Source of the DNA: Tanypteryx hageni
Lineage: Eukaryota; Arthropoda; Insecta; Odonata; Petaluridae
Assembly: GCA_028673005.1 (NCBI GenBank)
Contig: CM054120.1
Span: forward strand, 59,766,057-59,830,056
DNA: 64,000 bases
Direction: 5' to 3'
The notes under the pieces were generated by a model, which saw nothing but the letters and a program-made list of their open reading frames with translations, was not told where the DNA came from and searched no databases. Positions 25,084-35,401 of the stretch are shown here, in pieces; within the stretch, counting starts at the first letter, position 1; each line of letters starts with the position of its first letter. Made by a program: the position numbers and the translations under genes.

Positions 25084-26025
25084 GCTTAGTGCGAATCCAC
25101 TTAAAAGCGGAGTCTAATAATGCAAAAATCCGAGGTAAACAATTGAAATGTTGAAAAATCGGAGAAAATCGAATATACACTTAAAATATGAGCAAACACA
25201 AATTAAACAACAGAATCTAAAGTAAGAATAAGGATCATCATTTCTTTTTACGTGAAATTGTGTAAATCTCGGGTCAAAGTCTCGATCGTAAGATATTTTA
25301 AAATGTTCAAGACAGAAGGTATACACATCGTATTCCAGCCGATTATGTGATAATGAAATGCAAAAACGAAAACTTTCCTGATATCGTACCCATGCCTTTT
25401 CAGGAGACAACTACCGGTTTAAATCCTGCAAGAGTTCGCGCCGAGTATTCAGGCGAAAGATTTGTCGAAATTGAGCCGATTGTTCTTGATTTATTTGCGT
25501 TTATACTGGGAGGTGACGTCACACGAGGATTAATCTGCTTTAGTCCTTCATGCGTTTTATTGCAAGCTTAGTGCAAATACACTTGAAGCCCGAGTCTAGC
25601 AATGCAAAAATCCGAGATGAACAATGCCGGCTACCCTAGCTACCTGCTGTTTGAAATGTCGAAAATACGAGGAAAATCGAATATAAACTTGAAATATGAG
25701 GAAACAAATTAAACAACAGAATCGGCGGTAAGAATAAGAACCCTAATTTTTTTGGCTCGAAATGGTATAAATCTCGAGTCAGAGTCTCGATTGTAAGAAA
25801 TTTTAAAATGTTAAAGAATAAAGGTCTACACATCGTATTCTAGCCGATTACGTGCTAATAAAATGAAATAACGAAAACTATCATGGTATCGAACCCATGC
25901 CTTTCCGGAGGACGACTAACCACTTAAAACCTGTAGGAGTTCTGGCCAAGTATTCAGGTGAAAGATTTGTCGAAATCGAGCTGACCGTTCCCGGATTATT
26001 TGCGTTCATCCCGGAAGGCTTCAGA
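25084..26025 (-). repeat. Tandem pair of ~482-bp SINE-like units
   Basis: Unit 1 (25084-25565) and unit 2 (25566-about 26025) both start GCTTAGTGC and stay alignable throughout, with many substitutions and small indels, so the duplication is old. Each unit has, on the minus strand, a tRNA-like B box (GGGTTCGATACC at 25885-25896; the worn GGGTACGATATC at 25380-25391) with a candidate A box (TGGCCAGAACT) before it in unit 2. This suggests a tRNA-derived SINE family with a long body. The right edge of unit 2 is approximate. Confidence 0.6.
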
Positions 26026-26656
26026 CGTGGGCAGGCAGAGACGCACGCAGACGCAAGCATAGACACCGGTTATAATATATTAGATAACAAAAAATGGACT
26101 AATTTGATTACATAGAAATTTCAACGACGTCAAACGCTTCATATAATCGGAAAACTTAAAATAATGGTCAAGTAAAGGACGAAAATGAAATTTTGGGCAA
26201 TTATTGTGGAATTAGGAATTTTTAAATATGAGAAACTCTTGAGAGAAAAGCAACTAAAATTTGGCACTCTTTCATTACATTTTCTGGTAAAATTGAAGAA
26301 GTTTTGTATAGGAGTTTCGATGCCATATTTAGCATATACCGATTGAAAAGATGTAAATTTTTTCCAAAAATATTTCTCCAGAAAATTACCTGTCTTATCG
26401 TCCGAAGGCGTCCATCAGGGTTATCGCAGAGGAACGGATTAGGACGTTTCAGTGCTTGCTGGAGGAGTATTGACCTTTGCTCTTGATAGATTACACTGTA
26501 CGAAATCACTTTATTGACGCAAATGATTCAACCGAAGAAGAAGATGCGAAGAAGCCCACACTTTGTAGAAAAGTGGAGAAAAAGAAAAAACACCTGACAG
26601 AATACCTCATTTGTTTCACAAAATGAACGATTTAAACTTACGAAACAGCCGATGGT

Positions 26657-26702
26657 CGGACGGTATGCCAACGGACGGTATGCCGACGGACGTTATACCT
26701 AA
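26657..26702 (+). repeat. Three tandem copies of a 15-bp unit
   Basis: The unit CGGACGGTATGCCAA occurs at 26657 and, slightly changed, at 26672 and 26687, with a degraded start of a fourth at 26703. Confidence 0.7.
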
Positions 26703-26705
26703 CGG

Positions 26706-26767
26706 ATGTGGTATTGCATCGCCTATATCATCGTATATAAGATGGTATTGGCAGTGCAATACCACAT
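26706..26767. repeat. 13-bp perfect inverted repeat (hairpin)
   Basis: ATGTGGTATTGCA at 26706-26718 is exactly complementary to TGCAATACCACAT at 26755-26767, with a loop of about 36 bases. It directly follows the 15-bp repeats, so both could be the end of one unrecognised mobile element. Confidence 0.5.
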
Positions 26768-28187
26768 TAGTGTGTTTCGTTAGTGTATGGGAGTTAATAG
26801 AGTATATGTTTTAGGCGCTTTTCGCTTCCAGCATAAGCGCCCATTAGAGTCGGTTTTTCCGTCCGTCCGTCCGCATGTTCGTTCTCGGCTTCTACCGAAT
26901 GGATTTTTATGAAATTTGATATTAAGGACTTACAGTCAAAGAAAATCACAAAATTGGACCACGTAGGCCAATTAGGGGTACCACTTGACTGGTGACAGAA
27001 AATGAACTTTCCGTTATATCTCGAAAATGTTTAGTTAAATTAAATAATTTGAAAACAGTCTTGTAGAACTAGTAACGTAGAGTATTTCATTTCCTATACA
27101 TTGTTATCTTAGGAGTAGCCGTTATAAAGAAAATTGAACAAGAAAGATGTAATTCGCTTTGAACAGATAATGTCTTGCATAGCTACCTAATTGTTGTCAA
27201 CGTAAATAATCTTATTGTTTGCTGAAGTAAATAATATCTGCAATATTTACAAAATACATTTAATTCCTTACGCGTGCATGGCAGGTTTTGTAAGCGGAAG
27301 GAAATGGGTTATCTACGGAGAATAAAGAACATAAAAGTAAATATTACAACTACTGAACTAAAGTGAGGTATGTTTTAAATAATTTTCGATTGATTGGTTG
27401 ATTAAAACTGATTAGAAAATAAATCATTAAATATACATCGACTATTTCCCTGGAATCATTACCGATATATCGTTTTGCTGTATTAATAATTAAAATTACG
27501 TAATGTTTATTGATGCACCAACTAAAGGGGGGGAAGAAATTTTTAATAGACAAAGATACAAACAGGTCGTGGTTTTTTGCTGTTTTATGGAGTGTGTTCG
27601 GTCAAATTATATCGTACAGTTTTAAATACTCCATCGCACGAAACGCGCCTGTTTGTGATACACTACACTTTCATAGCTTGTTTTAATTATAACGAAGATG
27701 CCAATTCATGCTTTGAAATATTTTTTTAGAATTTTCAAAAAATGTAGGTCCATCTTATTGGACGAAAAGTGCAGTAAAATTTGAAATTATTGTAACATTT
27801 GCAACATTTATGTTTTTGCTAGTTTCGAAATTTAGTCATGTTCTTAATTCAAGGGAGAAGATATTAATAAATCAGCGATGATTGATAAGTAAATTGATTG
27901 ATTGATAAGTAAATCATTGAAATTGCTGAAACTAAATTTCTGAATAAGCAACGGTTTAATGTAAGCGTTCATTAAAACTCCCTATTATTAAAATATTCCA
28001 AATATCCCAGTCATTTTAAAAGTTTTTTATTAAAAAATAGTTACATATTCAATAAAAGAATTCCTTTTAATCGAATACCATTGGTGCATTCCATACAAAA
28101 ATTATTATAGAAAGTTTTATCAAAAGATTTCCCCGGTTGTTTCTTCCCTTCCCATTCCTCACCTTTTACACATACACCGAAAAATAC

Positions 28188-29087
28188 TCTTCAACATCCT
28201 CAAATCTTCTCCCCTTGAGAGCAGCTTTCACCCTTGGAAAGAGAAAGAAGCCTGCGGGTGCCAAGTCAGGCGAGTACGGTGGGTGGTCGATCTCTACAAT
28301 GCCCTGTTTTGCCAGAAATCTCTTCACAACCAGTGCAGAATGGGCAAGTTCATTGTCATGCAAAAGAATCCAAATTCCCTTTTCTAGAAACTGCGGCCTC
28401 ACCCTGGAAACACGCCTTACCAACATCTGAAGGACTTGAACGTAGAATGCACTATTTACTGTCTGTCCTTGAGGAAGCAATTCCTTGTGGATCACCCTGC
28501 TTGTCGAAAATGGTGATCTGCCTGGTTTTGACCGAGGACTTCTTCAAACGAAACTTCTTGGGCCTTGGCGACGATTTTGATGTCCATGCCATTCTCGTTT
28601 CGTGTCGGGGTCGTACTGGAATACCCATGACTCGTCGCCAGTGATAATGCAGTCGATAAAACTTGGATTGCCTTCACAACTTTCAACGAAGTCCACACTC
28701 GATGCGACTCTTCTCTGCATCTGTTCATCCGTGAGGTTATGTGGGACGAACTTTGCACAGAACTTCTTTCCTAAATCTTAGTGAATAATATCACGAATGT
28801 TTCTTTATTAATGTTTGGTTCCTCTGCCATCATTCTGAGGGTCATTCGTCGATCTCTTGCAACAATTTCACGGGCCTTTGCGACGGTGTCTGCATTCGAG
28901 AGGTTGGACGCACGCTTCTTGGATTCTCTTCAACAACTTCACGTCCGTCCTTAAATCGTTTAAACCACTCAAAAACACTGGTACGACTTAAAAACTCTTC
29001 ACCATATGCTGCTTTTAACATTTTGTAAGTTTCTGTTGCTGGTTTCCCGAGTTGGACACAAAACTTGATATTCACTCGTTGCTCCAT
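28188..29087 (-). pseudogene. Mariner transposase, broken (DD34D with third D changed to G)
   Basis: The start MEQRVNIKFCVQLGKPATET with SVFEWFKRFKDGRE is the N-terminal helix-turn-helix of mariner (28842-29087). Later frames give KFVPHNLTDEQMQRRV, then ITGDESWVFQYDP with the first catalytic Asp (codon 28634-28636). Next come LLHDN with the second Asp (28355-28357) and PPYSPDLAPAGFFLFP, where the third Asp of the DD34D triad is Gly (codon 28250-28252, one A-to-G change). There are 34 residues between positions two and three, as in mariners. At least two or three frameshifts (near 28840, 28760 and 28495) and the missing C-terminus make it inactive. Confidence 0.85.
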
Positions 29088-29277
29088 GGCAAAATTGTGA
29101 CAACGGATAAAATCACAACTGATTCTCTTGACTGATACTCAGAAACTAACCGTTACAGAGCTAAACGATTCACTACCCTCTGTTAGCAAGAGTTTGAGTT
29201 ATAAGATGTGTAAATAATTCATTTTTACACCACTTGGTTTCAGCGCTGCAGCGCCAGTTCGGGAACTTCATTGCCAC
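28188..29277 (-). mobile_element. mariner transposon, irritans-like, 3' truncated
   Basis: The element reads on the minus strand. Its start, GAGGTGTGGCAATGAAG read from about 29277, fits the GAGGTGTG-type inverted ends of irritans-group mariners, and TATA lies just outside. The transposase begins at 29087. Similarity stops after EDVEE at about 28188, inside the C-terminal part, and no second inverted end was found, so the 3' end is lost. It lies just upstream of the tRNA-like/LINE cluster on the opposite strand. Confidence 0.8.
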
Positions 29278-29299
29278 ACCTCATATATCATCATCATAG

Positions 29300-29303
<4 letters not shown>

Positions 29304-29341
<38 letters not shown>
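29304..29341. repeat. (TA)n microsatellite
   Basis: About 18 TA dinucleotides separate the mariner end region from the tRNA-like unit. Confidence 0.95.
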
Positions 29342-29345
<4 letters not shown>

Positions 29346-29422
29346 TGGTGGTGTAGTAGTTAGCGTGTTGGCTTTCTATTGCAAAGTTCAGGGGTTCAAA
29401 TCCCTCGAATGGAGGTTTTATA
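29342..29422 (+). mobile_element. tRNA-like unit (SINE head) in front of a LINE
   Basis: TGGTGTAGTAGTTAGCG fits a Pol III A box and GGTTCAAATCC is a perfect B box, with AGGGG/CCCT able to form a T stem. The unit ends in a run of nine A. The acceptor stem does not pair, so it is a tRNA-derived retroposon, not a working tRNA. It sits immediately upstream of the LINE 5' region on the same strand. It could be a separate SINE insertion or part of a chimeric LINE 5' end. Confidence 0.6.
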
Positions 29423-32400
29423 AAAAAAAAACTATCATTAGTGCCTGGCAGTAGGCAGCAGTACTGTCAGTATGGTATAGAGCCAAAAACAAATGATGTT
29501 GGCTGGGTCTATATCCAATACAGCTGTAGGCGTGATCAGGGCGACCACATTACAATCCCTAGTAAAGATTTTATGGTTGGACAATATGAGTTCTCTCGAG
29601 GTAAATCAATCCGGAGGTAAAATAGCCCCCAATCGGATCTCCGGGCGGGTAAAACATTTGTCGAAAGTAAATTACGAATAGGGACTTGGAACGTAAGAAC
29701 TATGAGAAAGGCAGGAAAGCTAGAGAACATGAAAGAAAAAATGAGAAGAAATAGAGTTGACATTATAGGGCTAAGCAAAACTAGATAGGAGGGAGAAGGA
29801 CAGTTCGACTCGGAAGAGTTCACGGTAGTTTATTCTGGAGGAAATAGTGGGGAAAGGGGAGTAGCTCTGGTACTTAAGAAAGATATGATGAAAAGCGTGA
29901 CAAAGATAATAGCAACGAAAGATAGACTGATGGCAATAAAGCTAAAAGCAGTCCCAGTGGACATGCTGATAATCCAGGTATATATGCCAACGTCAGCTCA
30001 TGACGATGAAGAAATAGATGAGATGTATGAGCAAATTAATGAAATTTACGAAGAAGGCGGAAGAGGAAAGGTAAACTGCATAATAATGGGAGATTGGAAC
30101 AGCATAGTCGGAGAAGGACAGGAAGAAAATGTTGTCCGTCAATACGGACTTGGGAAGAGAAATCTAGGAGGGGAGAAACTCGTAGAATTCTGCATCAATA
30201 ATGACCTTGTAGTGACTAATACATGGTTCAAAAATCATAAACGAAGGTTATACACATGGAAAATCCCAGGAGATAGAATGAAATGCCAAATAGATTACAT
30301 CCTTGTAAAACAAAGATTTAGGAACAGCATAAAGAACGCCAAGGCATTGCAAGGAGCAGGCATTGATTCAGATCACAGCCTTCTAATACTTGGCGTGAGT
30401 ACAAAGCTCAAACAAATAAGAAAAATGAGAAGAGTAAGACAGACCTGGGACCTAGAAAAACTGAAAGAAAGGCAGGATGTAGTCAGCATGAAGTTGGAAG
30501 ATAACCTTAGAAAGTTGGAAAACAAACCGAAGACCGTTGATATAGAATGGGATGAAATTAAAACCAGTATCAAGGATACCTTGGATAAAGAGATTGGAAA
30601 ACAAGAGAAGAAAATCAGAAAACCATGGATCACGAAGGAAATGCTGGAGAAAATGGATGAGAGACGAAAATGGAAAAACGTTAACAGTGAAGAAGGTAGA
30701 ACCAACTATAGGCGTATAAATAATGAGTTGAGAAGGGTAACAGATAAAGCTAGAGAAAATTGAATAAAAGGAATATGTGGTGAAATAGAACAAATGGAGA
30801 AGTTAGGACGGTACGATATGATGTACGCTAGTGCACTGGAATTAGAAGATAAGAAGTCTAATGGAATTTGTGGTAAAGGAATTATGAATACGGATAGGAA
30901 GATAGTCTCAGAAACAAAGGATGTAGCACAGGTATGGGAAGAATACATTAAGGAATTATACAGCAAACAGGCAGGAGCGGCAAAAATAGAACTGGAAAAG
31001 GAGGAAAACATTGAAGAAGACAACTTAGGACCAAGTATTATGGAGAGCGAAGTAGAAAAGGCGATAGTGGAACTAAAGAAGGGGAAATCCACGGGCAGGG
31101 ATGGAATACCGGCTGAGAAACTTAAAGTCATAGGATCAGAAGGACTAAAAGCGATCACGAAATTAATTAATAAGATTTACGACACGGGAAAGTGGCCTCA
31201 GGATTTCCTAGAAGTAACAATGATCCCTCTAAAGAAGAAGCCAAAGGCAATGCAGTGTAAAGATTACAGAACTATAAGCCTTCTGTCACACACATCGAAG
31301 ATCATCACGAGGATTCTTAATAAAGGGCTGGAGAAAAAGGCAGAAGGAATAATAGCGGAAGATCAATTCGGTTTCAGAAAAGGACGAGGAACTAGAGATG
31401 CTATAGGAGTAGTTAGAATCATATCAGAAAGAGCAATAGAATACAGTCAAGATATCTGCGCATGTTTCGTAGACTGGCAGAAGGCCTTTGATAGAGTAAA
31501 CTGGGTAAAGTTGATGAAGATATTAAAGGATATATGTGTAGACTGGAAAGACAGGAGACTGATTAGGAATCTATATGAGAATCAAGTTGTAAAGGTCAGG
31601 TTTGAAAATGTGGAAACCTGCGGAATAAATATCGGTAGAGGAGTAAGACAAGGCTGCTGCCTATCGCCAACCCTATTCAATATATATGGAGAAAGTCTAA
31701 TGCAAGAAGCTTTAGAAGGCACAGGGGATTTCAAAATTGGAGGAAGGATTATAAGAACAGTAAAATTCGCAGATGATCAAGTACTTCTAGCAAGAAAGGA
31801 AGAGGAGCTACAAAAAATGATAAATAGACTAGTGATAACAGGTAGAAAATACGGTATGGAAATAAATACAGAAAAATCCAAGGTCATTCGAATATCGGGT
31901 AAAGAAGAGAATCTTAACATAACTATTGGGGGAAAGCCATTAGAACAAGTTTCAGAATATAAATACCTTGGATGTATCATAACACGAGAGGCAAAATGTA
32001 CGGATGAGATCAGAACTAGAATAGGAAAAGCAAAAGCGGCTTTTAGGAGAAAGAACTACTTACAGGGAATATAAGGAAAGATATCCGCAAGAAGTTGATA
32101 AAATGCTAGGTATGGAGTATAGCATTGTATGGTGCAGAAACATGGACGCTAAGGAAAAATGACATCAAATACTTGGAAAGCTTTGAAATGTGGAGTTGGA
32201 GGAGAATGCTGAAGATAAAATGGACAGATAGGATGAAAAACGATGGAGTGTTACGAAGAATAGGAGAGAAGCGAATGATTATACAGACTATCAGAAAGAG
32301 GAAGGCTAACTGGGTTGGACATTACCTGAGGAGAGAGAGTATGATTAAAGACGTGTTAGAAGGAAAACTAGATGGGAAAAGGGAAAGAGGTAGGAAAGGT

Positions 32401-32545
32401 TTCAGCTGATAGACGATTTGAAAGGGAAAGAGAGTTATCAATATATAAAGAGGTCAGCGGAAAATAGGAGTATATGGAGAACCAGGTTTAACCAAGAATA
32501 ATCACGGACCTGTCTACGGACAGACTACCTATGATGATGATATAT
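29423..32545 (+). mobile_element. RTE-type non-LTR retrotransposon (LINE), nearly full length
   Basis: One reading frame carries an AP-like endonuclease followed by reverse transcriptase, with no separate gag-like frame, as in RTE-clade elements and the related CFDP2-like proteins of arthropods. The element ends at a short ATGATGATGAT run (about 32530-32541), a usual RTE hallmark. About 200 bases of 5' untranslated-like sequence precede the frame. Target-site duplications were not identified. The clade assignment is inferred from domain order, C-terminal motif style and tail. A phylogeny of the RT would settle it. Confidence 0.8.
29621..32501 (+). pseudogene. LINE ORF: endonuclease plus reverse transcriptase, broken
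   Basis: The endonuclease starts at RIGTWNVRTM (29675), then shows MGDWNSIVG, IDYILV (about 30290) and SDHSLL (about 30370). The RT shows QFGFRKGRGTRDA, FVDWQKAFDRVNW (motif A), RQGCCLSPTLFNIY and FADDQVLLA (catalytic YADD-type box, 31766-31777). The tail carries YGAETWTLRKND and WVGHYLRRE. The frame is interrupted by TAG near 29786-29788 and TGA at 30761-30763. Both lie where relatives have Trp (TGG), so single G-to-A changes explain them. A one-base frameshift near 32067, another stop near 32102 and a frameshift near 32399 follow. With these undone the frame would run to TAA at 32499-32501. The first residues lack an ATG, so the true start is uncertain. It cannot make a working protein. Confidence 0.85.
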
Positions 32546-32574
32546 ATACCATGTAAATCAAATGGGGAAAGATC

Positions 32575-32662
32575 TCACCTGGAATCAAACTCGGGATCTG
32601 TAAATACGGAATATAAATAATGGCCCGGAGATAGTCTCCGAGAGCACTAGCCTTACACCAAG
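32575..32662 (-). mobile_element. tRNA-derived SINE head, minus strand
   Basis: On the minus strand TGGTGTAAGGCTAGTGCTC fits an A box and GAGTTTGATTCC fits a B box with two mismatches, followed by AGGTGAGATCTTTCCCC. It lies just past the LINE's ATGATGATGAT tail and points toward it. No cloverleaf can be drawn, so it is a retroposed remnant. Confidence 0.5.
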
Positions 32663-33030
32663 TTTCACACAAAGCGGTCCATTCATGAAGAAATGTTTGT
32701 GGGGGACACATACTCACCACGGACAGCTAAGCGATCTAATAAGACTGCTTTCCATTTTTTGGAAAGTAGGCTAAAAAGGGAGTTTGGATTTTGTGCCAGA
32801 ATTTATTATACATCTACCTTTAGCTTTAGGTTTCCTTTAATTAAACATGTAGTCGATTCTGAAAGTTTTATAGATATCCATTATACACCAAGATCTTAAC
32901 TTGATGATAAACGAAGGCGATCTTCACGTTAACAGCATTTGAGACATGGGGAGTCCATAAATATAAATATGAATATAAACATAAACAAATATAAACATAA
33001 ATAAATATTATATATATATATATATATACA
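32663..33030. other. Spacer with AT-rich simple sequence
   Basis: No gene is seen. The right end has (ATAAA)n-like and (TA)n simple sequence (about 32958-33028) into which the next Tigger element inserted. Confidence 0.6.
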
Positions 33031-33056
33031 CAGTGGAAACCACTTACCACGAAAAC

Positions 33057-35280
33057 GGATAACGCGAAATATTGGTTAACACGAAATGCAGGCTCGGTCC
33101 CTACCGGTGCATATACATTTCAACGTATATTAGTTCGTTTTACGCGAAATGGTTAACAAGAAATTTCGGTTAACACGAAAAAATATTTCGGTCCCCTGAA
33201 AATAAATCCCCGTCAAATTCTTTGGATAACACGAAACGACCCACTCGTTTCTTAACATAGAAGTATGAATAATCTCACAACCACAGCTGTACCGCCTCCT
33301 TCCCTCTCTCTTTCAATAGGCATGATCATTAGTAGACCTCAGAGAAACTCACGCGCCCCCGTTGAGAGGGTTGCTACAGAGATTTCCTTGGCAGCAATAA
33401 ACTAAATTCTGGGAACTACCATCTTCGAATGAAAGGAAGGATTTGGAGGTGCAGATTGTTATCTGTACTGTACCTTCCCTTTCCCCGTCTTTCAATACGC
33501 TAAACTCCTCCCTTGCTCTCGTCTCTAGACCCCTATGCAGAACAGTTCTACTCAGTTTATTCTGAATTTCGGGGTGGAACGGTTAGCGAATGTGAAACGA
33601 ATCAGTGAGCTTATTCTTTCTTTTTCGGGATCGTTTTCAGTTGTGATTTTATATTTTTATAAAAGATAAAAGACATAAAAATGGCTAGTCAAGTGCGTAA
33701 GCAAAAAGCAATACCGCTGAAAGTGAAAATGCAGCTCCTACAAGAGGTTGATAACGGTGATAGAACCAAAACGGACATCTGCAAAGAGTTCGAAATTCCC
33801 TTTTCAACTTTGTCAACAATTATAAAATATCGTGATAAAATAACATCTGTGTTTGAGAGAAGCATGTTTGAACCGGAACGGAAGCGTCTACGCACGGCAA
33901 TGAACGAGGATTTGGAAGCGGCGCTGATCATCTGGTTTAAGCAAGCCAGAGCCCAGAATGCTCCAATTTCTGGTCCTGTTTTGATGGCGAAGGCTGACGC
34001 TTTGGGACCAGAATTGGGAATTGAATTTAAGTCTAGTCCTGGACGGTTGGAGCGGTTCAAGGTGAGGAATGAGATAATTATTAAGTGTGTTTCCGGCGAG
34101 TCGGGAGACGTCTCCCGTGATATGACGTCAGAGTGTGTAACTTCTACCTTGCCAAAATTATTAACAGACTTTGCGCCTAAGGACATTTTTAATGCTGACG
34201 AAACCGGAATTTTTTTTCGCTGCCTCCCAGAAAAAACTTTAGCTTTTTAAATGAGCAGTGCTCTGGTGGAAAAAAATCTAAAGAGCGCATTATGGTAATG
34301 GCGACTTGCAATTCAGACGGTTCTGAAAAAATCCCGATGTTTGTTGTGGGTAAATTTCTGAATCCTCGCTGCTTCAAGAATATAAAGAAGCTTCCCGTGG
34401 AATACACTGCAAATATAAAAGCTTGGATGACGGGAAACATTTTTACAGACTGGGTTAGGGCATTGGACAAGCGCTTTTCACGCCAGAAGCGCAAAATAGC
34501 TTTAATTATCGACAACAGCCCTGCTCATCCAGAAGTGGAAAAGCTGAAATCAATTAAACTGATCTTTCTGCCGCCTAATACAACAAGCGTATTGCAGCCA
34601 TGTGACCAGGGTATTATAAAAAATCTAAAATTCCACTATCGGAAGTTATTACTCCAGAAATATTTATCTAGTATTGAATCAAATGAGGAAATTAAGCCCG
34701 TGAATCTTTTGGATTCCTTGCATTTGTTGCATGCCGCTTGGAGATCAGTTACAGCGAAAACAATCAAAAATTGTTTTCGCAACGCTGGATTTTCCTCTTC
34801 GCCATCAGCAGATAGGTTTTCTGGACAGGATGAAACTGAATTGACTACGAAAATTAGGGTAAATACATATACTGAAAGTGAATTGTGTGATATCTTCGGT
34901 CGCGTGTCGTATGTAATGAGATTGAAAACTTAGATCACGATGATTTGGAACAATATGTGGAAAAAGATCATTATGAATGCTAGGCAGAAAAAAATTACGG
35001 AATTTGTTGTTAAGAAGTAGACAATTGAACTACTTGAGCGACCTTGATACATAATATTTGTACATTGTTTTTAAGAAATTATTGAAATAAAATACTTTTT
35101 TGTTTGTATATGTAATGAATAAATTATAAGGTTTTCATTATTATAACAAATTACTTTGCTGTTTCCATCGCATATTTGTTATGTCAAGAATAATTTACGA
35201 GCTTATATCAATATCTCAAATCAGTCTCAAAAAAGGTTATCATGAAATTCGTTTAGCACGAAATTCGGTTAAGAGGAAAT
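33057..35280 (+). repeat. Direct iterons GGTTAACACGAAAT near both Tigger ends
   Basis: Five copies near the left end (33057, 33074, 33151, 33168, 33224) and about three worn copies near the right end (35235, about 35251, 35267) share the pattern GGWTAACNCGAAAT. All read in the same direction on the plus strand, so at the right end they are not mirror images of those at the left. They may be subterminal binding sites for the transposase or a host factor. Confidence 0.65.
33681..35020 (+). pseudogene. Tigger transposase (DD30D), few breaks
   Basis: The frame opens at ATG 33681 in good context (AAAATGG). Residues about 8-55 form a psq helix-turn-helix (KVKMQLLQEVDNG, FEIPFSTLSTIIK), and about 70-130 a CENP-B-type DNA-binding domain (IIWFKQARAQ, APISGPVL, LERFKVRNEI). 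The catalytic residues are present: FNADETG (Asp codon 34197-34199), LIIDNSPAHP (34511-34513) and QPCDQGIIK (34604-34606), with 30 residues between the last two. One missing base at about 34247 (TTTTTAAAT) breaks the frame between first and second Asp. Two more shifts near 34920 and 34970 split the tail, which ends QKKITEF and a stop at 35018-35020. It resembles TIGD4/TIGD6-like proteins. Inactive as it stands but young-looking. Confidence 0.85.
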
Positions 35281-35321
35281 GTTTGCGATAGTCCCCCACC
35301 TTCCGTGTCAAGCGGTTTCCA

Positions 35322-35324
<3 letters not shown>

Positions 35325-35398
<74 letters not shown>
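35325..35398. repeat. (TA)n microsatellite, about 36 units
   Basis: Uninterrupted TA repeat directly adjoining the right end of the Tigger element. It is probably the other half of the simple sequence the transposon entered. Confidence 0.95.

Positions 35399-35401
<3 letters not shown>

Larger units (their letters stand above)
26026..28187. other. No gene recognised; small repeats at 26657-26767
   Basis: Apart from the 15-bp repeats and hairpin listed separately, and a (GTCC)n word near 26860, I see no feature. Open frames such as 26222-26509 minus have no recognised motif. The border with the truncated mariner at about 28188 is estimated from where transposase similarity stops. Confidence 0.4.
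33031..35324 (+). mobile_element. pogo/Tigger DNA transposon, nearly complete
   Basis: The left end CAGTGGAAACCACTTACCAC and the inverted right end CAGTGGAAACCGCTTGACAC match at 17 of 20 positions. The right flank is TA (35325-35326). The left flank reads CA, probably a mutated TA. The 2,294-bp length and a transposase filling the middle fit a full-length Tigger. AATAAA-type words after the gene (about 35087) could serve as poly(A) signals. It inserted into (TA)n simple sequence. Confidence 0.9.

Noticed and set aside
30373..31158. Minus-strand open frames inside the LINE
   Set aside because: They are antisense shadows of the endonuclease/RT frame.
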